A stretch of 64,000 nucleotides of DNA from Procambarus clarkii (taxonomy: Eukaryota; Arthropoda; Malacostraca; Decapoda; Cambaridae): contig NC_091208.1 in the NCBI RefSeq assembly GCF_040958095.1, positions 6,818,693-6,882,692 of the forward strand. The letters are read 5' to 3'. Below the pieces are notes generated by a model. That model saw only the letters and a list, made by a program, of their open reading frames with translations. It had not been told where the DNA came from and did not search any database. Below are positions 1-11,014 of the stretch, in pieces. Both the position numbers and the translations under genes were made by a program. The stretch's first letter is position 1; each line of letters starts with the position of its first letter.

Positions 1-166
1 TTTATGTCTCTAACATGATTAAACCTGTATTGTTTGATGATACTACCATCATCTACTTAGTTGCTTTACAAGAATGTAAAATTTCAAGTCTGTACTCTCG
101 CTCAATGTATTTTCTTGTATGTATAACAAAAAATAAAGAATCAACACATAATAAATCGGTACTTAC

Positions 167-2741
167 TAGATTTTTCGAAAGGAGAGCTTTCAGTTCTGTC
201 TTGTCTTGGAGTTTGAGGGGAAGGTTTTGTACTCGGCCTGTAGATAGACTTGTTGGTCCCACAAGATTCTGTCAGGGGTGGAAGCGTATTAGCATTGTAT
301 AGAAAATATTTACAAAATAGTTTTAAATACATAAAACTACAAATAGAATTATTGAATTATTACATTAGCTTATAGCTTTTATGAATGCATTAAAAAATTT
401 TGTTTCACACAATGGAGCGACACCATTTAAAGTGTTTCCATCACCCTGAAGGCTGGTAAAAATATATTACATTAAAATCATACACAAGTACGTTACTATC
501 TGTGTATGTAAATGTTTCCAGTTACTTAAAGCTTACCAGTTCTGTCTTGTCTAGGAGTTTGAGGGGAAGGTTTTTACTGGCCTGTAGATAGACTTGCTGG
601 TCCCACATGATTCTGTCAGGGGTGGAAGCGTATTAGCATTGTATAGAAAATATTTACAAAATAGTTTTAAATACATAAAACTACAAATAGTAATTATTGA
701 ATTATTACATTAGCTTATAGCTTTTATGAATGCATTAAAAAATTTTGTTTCACACAATGGAGCGACACCATTTAAAGTGTTTCCATCACCCTGAAGGCTG
801 GTAAAAATATATTACATTAAAATCATACACAAGTACGTTACTATCTGTGTATGTAAATGTTTCTCAGTTACTTAAAGCTTACCAGTTCTGTCTTGTCTAG
901 GAGTTTGAGGGGAAGGTATTTTACTGGCCTGTAGATAGACTTGCTGGTCCCACATGATTCTGTCAGGGGTGGAAGCGTATTAGCATTGTATAGAAAATAT
1001 TTACAAAATAGTTTTAAATACATAAAACTACAAATAGTAATTATTGAATTATTACATTAGCTTATAGCTTTTATGAATGCATTAAAAAATTTTGTTTCAC
1101 ACAATGGAGCGACACCATTTAAAGTGTTTCCATCACCCTGAAGGCTGGTAAAAATATATTACATTAAAATCATACACAAGTACGTTACTATCTGTGTATG
1201 TAAATGTTTCTCCAGTTACTTAAAGCTTACCAGTTCTGTCTTGTCTAGGAGTTTGAGGGGAAGGTTTTGTACTCGGCCTGTAGATAGACTTGTGGTCCCA
1301 CATGATTCTGTCAGGGGTGGAAGCGTATTAGCATTGTATAGAAAATATTTACAAAATAGTTTTAAATACATAAAACTACAAATAGTAATTATTGAATTAT
1401 TACATTAGCTTATAGCTTTTATGAATGCATTAAAAAATTTTGTTTCACACAATGGAGCGACACCATTTAAAGTGTTTCCATCACCCTGAAGGCTGGTAAA
1501 AATATATTACATTAAAATCATACACAAGTACGTTACTATCTGTGTATGTAAATGTTTCTCCAGTTACTTAAAGCTTACCAGTTCTGTCTTGTCTAGGAGT
1601 TTGAGGGGAAGGTATTTTACTGGGCCTGTAGATAGACTTGCTGGTCCCACATGATTCTGTCAGGGGTGGAAGCGTATTAGCATTGTATAGAAAATATTTA
1701 CAAAATAGTTTTAAATACAAAATAGTTCTGTCCAGTTCTGTCTTGTTCTGTTAAAAAGAAAACCATCATTCAAAAAGAAATAAAATGTTTTCAATTAAAT
1801 TAAATTACCTGATTCCTGTATCATATTATTTTGATGTTCATCTAGAGTCAGCTTACACTCGGCAGTCTTTCGGGGCATGGAAACAGTTACTTTTCTTGGT
1901 GGTGAATCTTCACTGTCTGAAACAAAAACGTTTAATGCATTCAGAAAAGCTATTAACATATATCTATATATATATTTTAATATATTACCTAGCAAAGTAT
2001 ATTACCTAGTAAATAAGATTATTTGTTCCATTAAGCCAATCATGTTTCATTTTTTTAACAATTATTTTGAATAACTCTAAACATTCATTCCTACATACCT
2101 CCATCCACATCATTTGGTATTCTTCTGTATTTTGCTGCCCTATGGTGATAACTTGTGTCTGTGTCACTTTCCATATTTGACGTTTCTTCTGCCTTTTTAA
2201 GGTGTTTTAGGGCAAGTTCCCAAGTACCTATAATAAAAATTAGAGTATATATAATTCATTATTACGAAACTTTGTATAACATCAAAACATTGAGAAATTT
2301 TTGATTTAACCATATGAATCAATGCTTGTATTTAATTACTATCAATGGAATAAATCTTGCTGATGTTGAAACGTCTCCATTTTGATGGGTCTGGTATTTC
2401 TCCTCTTTTGGCTTTCGATGATTGGTTTTCACGTGGCCAATAGCCCACGTTTGATCCCTGGAAAGGGGACATATATTTGTAAATATATGTATATGTAAAT
2501 GTATGTCTCATAAATCGAGGCCCCACTGTATTTCATATATTATAACATATATATCTCTAAATCTATCAACATATATCATATACACATATTTTAAATACTA
2601 ATGTTTTAATTTTGCAAATAAACAATATATATATATATATTGACTTACATCAGATGCACTAAACATCCATTTGATATGGATGATTGACAATTCTCCTTCT
2701 TCATCTTCCACAACGATGTATTTATTTTCAGATTCAGCCAT
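167..2741 (-). CDS. Spliced gene, 5' part, with W-P-R type N-terminal domain and tandem exons (partial)
   Basis: A multi-exon gene can be read on the minus strand: exon 1 2741-2649 (ATG, 31 codons), exon 2 2457-2340, exon 3 2227-2099, exon 4 1916-1809, then exon-5 copies at 1656-1579, 1307-1231, 959-883, 612-537 and 268-167. Every junction has AG acceptor and GT donor (for example GTAAGT, GTATGT, TTTCAG), and the frame is kept: phase 0 after exon 1, phase 1 at later junctions. The protein begins MAESENKYIVVEDEEG, has IKWMFSAS and YWPRENQ, then LKHLKKAEETSNMESD and an S/P/K/R-rich tail. From family knowledge this resembles the N-terminal domain of arthropod proteins that often end in DUF4806 or BEN domains; the function is unknown. 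An AG lies directly before the ATG, so an upstream non-coding exon is possible. Copies 1 and 5 of the repeated exon are multiples of 3; copies 2-4 are 76-77 bp. The gene continues beyond position 1. Confidence 0.6.
191..1710. repeat. 347-bp tandem repeat carrying an exon (about 4.4 copies)
   Basis: Copies of a 346-348 bp unit start at 191, 537, 883, 1231 and 1579 and differ by few bases. On the minus strand each unit holds a ~78-bp exon between a CCCCTGACAG acceptor and a GTAAGC donor; the rest is AT-rich intron. The copy nearest the window start has lost the GTAAGC donor and instead runs on to a GTAAGT at 166-161. A broken stub (about 1711-1750, CAGTTCTGTCTTGTTCTG) marks the other edge. Confidence 0.92.
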
Positions 2742-3066
2742 CTACAAATTTAAACTGATTAGGGACATTTTCTGCAGCACATTATCAGTGTCTAAGAAAA
2801 TAAGCAGTCACTAATTTTATATAGTAGTACTAAACAACAATGTTAACCTTAATTCTAATATGTTATGATGGTGAACAATACTTTTTACTAAAGTTAAAAG
2901 TTTGCAATGTAAGCAAAGAGTATTCCTACAGCTTGCACAAGAATCAAAAACAATCACAAGAAACTTACTAGTCATAAATCATGTAGTATTGACAAGAAGA
3001 TATAAGTACTTTCTGTTTTCTTGATTAACATTCCTCTGGTTGATGTGTTAATCCTATACACTTTTT

Positions 3067-4940
3067 TTAAAAAGTCCTTACGTGGAAATATGAATCACAA
3101 GGACTAGTAAATATTGGGCTTTGAAAAGGATATACCCTAACAATGAAGTAATTTTCTTCACTTCTTCGGCTGTGTACAGTCCTTAACACTTCACAGCAAT
3201 TATATCCAGGTAACGAATATACATTGTTAGGAAATTTATGAGAAATTTTATTATCTGGAGATGTTTTATAAATCATGGTATTTTCAGCCTCCTTTATTCT
3301 TTTTGTAATTTGGACAATTGGATTTTTACTTGATCTGACCATCTTTTTCAGCTGATGCAAATAATTTTCAAATGGAAAAGCTGAACAACTGTCAAGAGTA
3401 CCATGTTCCTCAGCATCTGCTGTTAGGTGAATCAAAACTGTGAACATTGTAGACTAGAAAATCTTTCCCATACAGATCACCACACCTTGATACAAAATTC
3501 AGCAAAAGGTCATGAGCATATTTGCCGTATTTTAAGGACATACATGTGGGCGAAACAAGAAAACTTATACCAACACTGAGAGTAAGGAAAATGATCATAC
3601 ATCTCTTGGGGTAGAATACCTTTCAATACAAGCTTTCCTGTGTAGAGAAGAAACTGTCTGTATTCAGTTGCCTTCCATCTGTCAATTTCTTCCAAACCTC
3701 GTGGTTTACGTGCAAAAATATTGGGCACAAAATCTTTTATGCCTCACCAATCTAGCACTAATTTCAGAAATCTGGCGGCTACATAATTTAAATGTGTTTT
3801 TTTCCGTACTCCAGGTGACAAGAAGTCGCTTCATAACACCAAGGCACACCTGGTGCATATAGTCAATGGGAAACGCTGCAATTAAGTCTATGTTCAAGTC
3901 ACAGAATGGTGATTTACCATGATGATGTTGCGAGTTAGATTGATTACGGAAAGCGTGTGTCCTGTTCTAATGGTTAAATTTGTTACTTCTGGATATGTCA
4001 TTTTCCCCATCCAAGTACCTTTCTGTTCACATTTGTCACAGCCATAATAACCTGAAAACAGTTTTATGGGACTTCACCATAGCCTTAGCAGGTGCATCAC
4101 AAATTACACATTGTAATTTTATGTTGATAGTTCTGTTACCATACTGAATCCCATGCAACAAAAGGTCATCCATATCAAGATATAAAATCATATAAGAAAT
4201 TTAAATCACTTGGCTTAGAACGTCCATACATGAGGACAACTGGAAAGACTTTCAAAGGTGTAATATTCATTACTGCACAGAGAACTGGCCACAAAGCATC
4301 ATTTTTGCTTCTAAATATAGGAAGGCCATCAATGTTACATGACAATAATAATTGTCTCAGTCCTTTTATAGTTGCTTTTGGATATCTACTTATGTTTTTT
4401 AACAGTTCCTCTTTTAACCCAAAGTAGACATATTTCATTCCAGATTTTTGCTGAGTTTCTATGTACCTTTCAGAAACTGATTAGTGTCCGAGCTGTTTTT
4501 GGTAAGTAGTCAATTCCCCATCTGCCTCAAAATTTTAATAATTCATCAAACAGCATTGTGTGTAACACCATTCTTGTTTACCCACTGAATTAATAAATTC
4601 TGTGGGTAAAACAACGTGAATGATGATTATCATGGTCATCATTCTCCCTCCTCACTTTGAGAATTAGATAATACATCATGAATATCAGTAAGATTCATGT
4701 GTAAATCACAATTTCAGAGCCTAATCCATACTCTTGATTTGACTCGGCTTCAAAAGAACTAATGTCATTGTCTGACGACTCAATCTCTGAACTTGATGCT
4801 GCCTCAGTAAGATTAATGGGTTCACTAGTGTGTACAGCTGTATTTGGATGCATTTTTGTGTATACGTTTTAGCCTTCTTGATACTTGCATCCATCTGTTG
4901 TTGTATTGGAGTCGCTTTTTTTCGCTTATACTCGTACATT
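3067..4940 (-). pseudogene. CACTA/EnSpm-like (Tnp2-type) transposase, degenerate
   Basis: Several minus-strand blocks in changing frames add up to one decayed transposase. In order: an acidic N-terminal stretch with ASSSEIESSDND (about 4800-4740); a WVNKNGVTHNAV block with stops (about 4590-4540); residues around IDGLPIFRSKNDALWPVLC and VFPVVLMYGRSKPSDL (4438-4175), matching the DG-P-F-S-S and KP motifs that open the Tnp2 DDE domain; GYYGCDKCEQKG (about 4050); FPIDYMHQVCLGVMKRLL (about 3890-3830); [20 protein letters not shown] (about 3690-3630); and a C-terminal block with HLTADAEEHGTLD and AFPFENYLHQLKKMVRSS (3447-3067) like DUF4218. Frameshifts separate the blocks, so it cannot make a full protein. 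No terminal inverted repeats were found. The family is assigned from remembered motifs. Confidence 0.7.
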
Positions 4941-5692
4941 CTGTTAAAGAGTGTCCAAATTTCTACATTTAGACTACCATATTACCTATATTATTGTTAA
5001 TAATGTATTGACAGATGCAATATGTATTAAAATTCTAAAAATAAGTCATTCATTATATACAATGTGTGATAATTAAAGCTGGTGCATATAACATCCTTGT
5101 CAGGCACATGCAAAAGTGAACACTTCCAGAATTGGAGACATGCAGAAATGTAACATATGGAAATAGAGGCATGCCAAAACAAAGACATGCATAAATTCAA
5201 ATTCTTATCGAAATAATTTCTAGTGATTATTATATAAATTATTCCATCAGTACTAGATCAAATATTCAATACCATCCTCCCATTGGAAAGAGTAATCATG
5301 TCCTGTTGGACATTAATTATATGTTGAGATATAATCTAAAAGAAAATAGGGACATTGAAATTGTTGTTAAACTTCATTTCAATAAAGGACACTATAGGGA
5401 ACCTAGAACCCTGTATTACAAGTGTAAGTGATAATTTTGGAAAATTTAATTAAAGCTAATTGTGTAGGACACCTGGAGATATGGTGCCCATATCTAAAGA
5501 ATCACATCAACTGGTAAAGGTATAGACTTGCCAATAAGTGGCTCCCAGGTTAGAGGCATAAAATGCCAAAAACTAGATGGTAGAATAAAAAGAAGATATT
5601 GTAAAAGGTAACCAAACAAAGATGCCACAGAAATATTAGAAAATTAACTTTCGCAAGCAGCGTGGTAGACATGGTTGGAACAAATTAAAATC
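4941..5692. other. No gene recognised
   Basis: AT-rich sequence with no long reading frame, no tandem structure and no recognised repeat. It separates the transposase remnant from the 733-bp array. Confidence 0.5.
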
Positions 5693-5894
5693 TTTAAATC
5701 TCTGATTTAAACAGAGCCGGCTAATGACTGTTAGTTATGGAGCTAGGTTAGACTATAGGCTAGGCTAGGTTAGAGCCAGTGTTCAGTCAAATAACTGAAT
5801 TTATCAAATCTTATCCCTGTATAATATACAAGCTGATGTGAGATCCCTGTCTACAGGTGGACTGGAACTATTATCCAGTAGGCAGTCTACTGTA

Positions 5895-6230
5895 TTTTAT
5901 CAAACCCTTATTAGTATAATAGATCTCGTAATAATTTTGCAAAATAATGGCATTTACTATTTTTAAAAGATTATTAGAAAATTTACAGATATGGTGCATT
6001 CGGAAGACAAACCCAATTTTTCACTTTTGACAATTGAGCACCTGCTACATCCAGATTCTAGGGAGGAAAGGAAGGACGATCTTACTGGATCCCATAGCCT
6101 CTCCGAGGCACAAACTAGGCTTTTACACAACCCCCCCCCCCCCTGCACCCGAGCTTTTTAAAATAGTAAAATGCCACTATTTTTGCAAAATTATTACGAG
6201 ATCTATTATTCTAATAAGAGTTTGATAAAA
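5895..6230. mobile_element. MITE, copy 1 in the 733-bp array
   Basis: Inverted arms of about 75 bp: TTTTATCAAACCCTTATTAG at the left and its near-complement ending GAGTTTGATAAAA at the right. The ~190-bp centre contains the poly-C run. TA flanks both ends (5893-5894 and 6231-6232), as expected for Tc1/mariner-type target duplication. There is no coding capacity. Confidence 0.7.
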
Positions 6231-6625
6231 TATAAACCCTGGGGCCATAGAACGGCTATTTAATCCCCTTGAACGGACCTGTGCATGGGCCACTGAGGCA
6301 TCGAAAAAAAACATAGACCGGCTTGGGAAAAAAAGCAAAATAGCCGGTCTATGGCCCGGCTGATGGCTGTGCATGGATGGCTAATGGCTGTTAGTTATGG
6401 AGCTAGGTTAGACTATGTATGTTTAAATCTCTGATTTAAACAGAGCTGGCTAATGGCTGTTAGTTATGGAGCTAGGTTTAGACTATAGGCTAGGCTAGGT
6501 TAGAGCCAGTGTTCAGTCAAATAACTGAATTTATCAAATCTTATCCTTGTATAATATACAAGCTGATGTGAGATCCCTGTCTACAGGTGGACTGGAACTA
6601 TTATCCAGTAGGCAGTCCTACTGTA

Positions 6626-6962
6626 TTTTATCAAACCCTTATTAGTATAATAGATCTCGTAATAATTTTGCAAAAATAATGGCATTTACTATTTTTAAAA
6701 AATTTATTAAAAAATTTACAGATATGGTGCATTCGGAAGACAAACCCAATTTTTCACTTTTGACAATTGAGCACCTGCTACATCCAGATTCTAGGGAGGA
6801 AAGGAAGGACGATCTTACTGGATCCCATAGCCTCTCCGAGGCACAAACCAGGGTTTTACACAACCCCCCCCCCCCCTGCACCCGAGCTTTTTAAAATAGT
6901 AAATGCCACTATTTTTGCAAAATTATTACGAGATCTATTATTCTAATAAGAGTTTGATAAAA
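6626..6962. mobile_element. MITE, copy 2 in the 733-bp array
   Basis: Same inverted arms and TA flanks as the 5895 copy; it was duplicated with the larger unit, not inserted independently. Confidence 0.7.
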
Positions 6963-7372
6963 TACAAACCCTGGGGCCATAGAACGGCTATTTAATCCCC
7001 TTGAACGGACCTGTGCATGGGCCACTGAGGCATCGAAAAAAAACATAGACCGGCTTGGGAAAAAAGCAAAATAGCCGGTCTATGGCCCGGCTGATGGCTG
7101 TGCATGGATGGCTAATGGCTAATGGCTGTTAGTTATGGAGCTAGGTTAGACTATGTATGTTTAAATCTCTGATTTAAACAGAGCCGGCTAATGGCTGTTA
7201 GTTATGGAGCTAGGTTAGACTATAGGCTAGGCTAGGTTAGAGCCAGTGTTCAGTCAAATAACTGAAATTTATCAAATCTTATCCTTGTATAATATACAAG
7301 CTGATGTGAGATCCCTGTCTACAGGTGGACTGGAACTATTATCCAGTAGGCAGTCTACTGTATTTTATCAAC

Positions 7373-7697
7373 CCTTATTAGTATAATAGATCTCGTAATA
7401 ATTTTGCAAAAATAATGGCATTTACTATTTTAAAAGATTATTAGAAAATTTACAGATATGGTGCATTCGGAAGGACAAACCCAATTTTTCACTTTTGACA
7501 ATTGAGCACCTGCTACATCCAGATTCTAGGGAGGAAAGGAAGGACGATCTTACTGGATCCCATAGCCGCTTCCGAGGCACAAACTAGGCTTTTACACAAC
7601 CCCCCCCCCCCCCTGCACCCGAGCTTTTTAAAATAGTAAATGCCACTATTTTTGCAAAATTATTACGAGATCTATTATTCTAATAAGAGTTTGATAA
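7373..7697. mobile_element. MITE, copy 3 in the 733-bp array
   Basis: Same arms; small deletions in both terminal A/T runs (ATCAACCC on the left, GATAAATA on the right) distinguish this copy. Confidence 0.65.
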
Positions 7698-8093
7698 ATA
7701 ATAAACCCTGGGGCCATAGAACGGCTATTTAATCCCCTTGAACGGACCTGTGCATGGGCCACTGAGGCATCGAAAAAAAAACATAGACCGGCTTGGGAAA
7801 AAAAGCAAAATAGCCGGTCTATGGCCCGGCTGATGGCTGTGCATGGATGGCTTAATGGCTGTTAGTTATGGAGCTAGGTTAGACTATGTATGTTTAAATC
7901 TCTGATTTAAACAGAGCTGGCTAATGCTGTTAGTTATGGAGCTAGGTTAGACTATAGGCTAGGCTAGGTTAGAGCCAGTGTTCAGTCAAATAACTGAATT
8001 TATCAAATCTTATCCTTGTATAATATACAAGCTGATGTGAGATCCCTGTCTACAGGTGGACTGGAACTATTATCCAGTAGGCAGTCTACTGTA

Positions 8094-8427
8094 TTTTATC
8101 AAACCTTATTAGTATAATAGATCTCGTAATAATTTTGCAAAAATAATGGCATTTACTATTTTTAAAAGATTATTAAAAAATTTACAGATATGGTGCATTC
8201 GGAAGACAAACCCAATTTTCACTTTTGACAATTGAGCACCTGCTACATCCAGATTCTAGGGAGGAAAGGAAGGACGATCTTACTGGATCCCATAGCCTCT
8301 CCGAGGCAACAAACCAGGGTTTTTACACAACCCCCCCCCCCTGCACCCGAGCTTTTTAAATAGTAAATGCCACTATTTTTGCAAAATTATTACGAGATCT
8401 ATTATTCTAATAAAGAGTTTGATAAAA
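8094..8427. mobile_element. MITE, copy 4 in the 733-bp array
   Basis: Same inverted arms with TA on both sides (8092-8093, 8428-8429). The central C run is shorter here. Confidence 0.7.
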
Positions 8428-8802
8428 TACAAACCCTGGGCCATAGAACGGCTATTTAATCCCCTTGAACGGACCTGTGCATGGGCCACTGAGGCATCGA
8501 AAAAAAACATAGACCGGCTTGGGAAAAATAGCAAAATAGCCGGTCTATGGCCCGGCTGATGGCTGTGCATGGATGGCTAATGGCTAATGCTGTTAGTTAT
8601 GGAGCTAGGTTAGAACTATGTATGTTTAAATCTCTGATTTAAACAGAGCCGGCTAATGGCTGTTAGTTATGGAGCTAGGTTAGACTATAGGCTAGGCTAG
8701 GTTAGAGCCAGTGTTCAGTCAAATAACTGAATTTATCAAATCTTATCCTTGTATAATATACAAGCTGATGTGAGATCCCTGTCTACAGGTGGACTGGAAC
8801 TT

Positions 8803-8990
8803 CTATCAACTAATCCATACATCAAACCTGTCCCTTACAGCCCACAATCTATCATTAGGAAAACCATGTGAGAAATCTTTAAGGAATTCTGATAAAGAAA
8901 GAGATCTAGGGGTGGTTCTAAATAGAAAACTATCACCTGAGGACCACATAAAGAACATTGTGTGAGGAGCCTATGCCATGCATTTAAACT
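8803..8990 (+). pseudogene. LINE reverse transcriptase fragment
   Basis: The plus strand reads NLSLTAHNLSLGKPCEK, then SDKERDLGVVLNRKLSPEDH and a stop before GAYAMHLNFN. The ERDLGV block followed by L-S-P-E-H-I is typical of the region just after the RT palm in arthropod non-LTR elements. It begins abruptly at the end of the 733-bp array and fades by 8990. A related but separate fragment lies at 30998-32095. Confidence 0.6.
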
Positions 8991-9835
8991 TCAACAGCAT
9001 GTTGTGGGGTGCCGATATTGTGTGCCATCACATGTAAACCAACCAAGCCCACAAATACGTCAACATGGACCAGCATTACACAGTCTAACATACTCTGTCA
9101 GATGTAACAACTAAATTTGTGAATTCAAGACCTAATCTATTGCATAACACAGTGTTAGTACGAGAAAAACATTACTTACATTCGAAGCCGTGTTTTAAAA
9201 TGGCGCGGACCTTGGTCTACTGACGCTCCACACTGTGTGTTCGTTTGCGTATGATGAACGTGTGACAATTTACTACAACAATTATTTAATTATTCTTATT
9301 CTTTATTTTACTATTTTTTAGGGTACATGAAATTTCCAACTTATTTGCACACAATAATATAATTGCATTGTCATAACCTTATATATTACGGAAAAATACG
9401 ATGACATGAACGAAGTCAAAGTGAAGTTGAAGTCAAAGTCATTCGCCGAACGTATTAGTCATTTTTTTTTCTCCCAAACGATAGGGGATAACAAATCCAC
9501 AGAGCATATAAGTGTAGAGTAAAGTCAATTTTATTCAGGAAAGTACATACATAGTTGATTTACAAACATAATGTTGGATTTATAGATAGAGCTAGTGCAT
9601 ACAATACCTAAAGCCACTATAGTAGGCATATAGCATTTCAGGCAACCGGGCAGTATATATGGACCCCTTACTCAAATCTCTGAATATGTTTAGATATTAA
9701 GTCCCTGCACATACTCTCATATGTATTTTATATATATAAAACGCTGCACTTGTAATGTCAATCCTGACCCTAAAAGCTTCCTAGAAGGTTGTAACAGATC
9801 CCATGAGCACCACACCAGAAACAAATACCTGTAGG
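8991..9835. other. No gene; AT-rich spacer holding an inverted repeat tail
   Basis: No coding signal was found. The only recognisable piece is the minus-strand repeat tail at about 9530-9660, annotated separately. Confidence 0.45.
9530..9660 (-). mobile_element. Retroelement 3' tail, minus orientation
   Basis: The reverse complement reads AGTGGCTTTAGGTATTGTAT, then CACTAGCTCTATCTATAAAT, ending in ATGTATGTACTTTCCTGAAT and AAA. It clearly resembles the plus-strand tail at 20958-21110. Such tails are probably the 3' ends of a non-LTR element; no coding part is attached here. Confidence 0.5.
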
Positions 9836-11009
9836 TGTGTACTGGTGCCTTATAGTGTGTTCTAGTGCCTTATGGTGCGTACTGGTGCCGTATGGAGTGT
9901 ACTGGTGCCTTATGGTGTGTACTGGTGCATTATTGTGTGTACTGGTGCCTTATTGTGTACTGGTGCCTTATGGTGTGTACTGGTGCATTATGGTGTGTAC
10001 TGGTGCATTATGGTGTGTACTGGTGGCATTATGGTGTGTACTGGTGCCTTATGGTGTGTGTTCTGGTGCCTTATGGTGTGTACTGGTGCCATATGATGTG
10101 TACTGGTGCATTATGGTGTGTACTGGTGCCTTATGGTGTGTACTGGTGCCTTATGGCGTGTACTGGTGCCTTATGGTGTGTACTGGTGCATTATGGTGTG
10201 TACTGGTGCATTATGGTGTGTACTGGTGCATTATGGTGTGTACTGGTGCCTTATGGTGTGTGTTCTGGTGCCTTATGGTGTGTACTGGTGCCATATGATG
10301 TGTACTGGTGCATTATGGTGTGTACTGGTGCCTTATGGTGTGTACTGGTGCATTATGGCGTGTACTGGTGCCTTATAGTGTGTACTGGTGCATTATGGTG
10401 TGAACTGGTGCCTTATGGTGTGTACTTATACCTTATTGTGTATACTGGTGCCCTTATGGTGTGTACTGGTTCCTTATGGTGTGTACTGGGGCTTTATTGT
10501 GTGTACTGGTGCTTTATGGTGTGTACTGGTGCCTTATGGTGTGTTCTGGTGCCGTATGGTGCGTACTGGTGCCTTATGGTGTGTACTGGTGTCCTTATGG
10601 TGTGTACTGGTGCCTTATGGTGTATACTGGTGCCTTATAGTGTGTACTGGTGCTTTATGGTGTGTACTGGTGCCTTATGGTGTGTACTGGTGCCTTATGG
10701 TGTGTAATGGTGCCTTATGGTGTGTACTGGTGCCTTATGGTATATACTGGTTCCTTATAGTGTGTACTGGTTCCTTATGGTGTGTACTGGTGCCTTATGG
10801 TGTGTACTGGTGCCGTATGGTGTGTACTGGTGCCTTATGGTGTGTACTGGTGCCTTATGGTGGGTACTGTGCCTTATGGTGTGTACTGGTGCCTTATGGT
10901 GTGTTCTGGTGCCTTATGGTGTGTGTTCTGGTGCCTTATGGCGTGTACTGGTGCCTTATAGTGTGTACTGGTACCTTATTGTGTGTACTGGTGCATTATG
11001 GTGTGTATA
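9835..11009. repeat. 20-bp minisatellite, about 58 copies
   Basis: Unit GTGTACTGGTGCCTTATGGT with frequent CATTATGG and CCGTATGG variants. Since 20 is not a multiple of 3 and the unit lacks stops, all three plus frames are open and give a 20-residue periodic cysteine/tryptophan-rich peptide. I read this as a consequence of the repeat, not a gene. Confidence 0.93.
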
Positions 11010-11014
11010 ATGCT

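Larger units (their letters stand above)
5693..8802. repeat. 733-bp tandem repeat, about 4.2 copies
   Basis: The marker TTTAAATCTCTGATTTAAAC recurs at 5693, 6422, 7160, 7893 and 8625, giving periods of 729-738 bp. Each unit contains a TA-flanked MITE, a run of 11-14 C, a perfect 11-bp inverted repeat ATAGACCGGCT/AGCCGGTCTAT, and a GGCTAGGCTAGGTTAG motif. Copies differ mainly by one-base indels in homopolymers. The array ends about 8802, where the sequence switches to a LINE fragment. Small reading frames inside are not maintained between copies. Confidence 0.92.

Noticed and set aside
5963..6894. Minus-strand 60-80 codon frames with CKSLVCASERLWDPV-type sequence
   Set aside because: They lie inside the MITE and its C-run, are not kept in every copy, and resemble nothing known.
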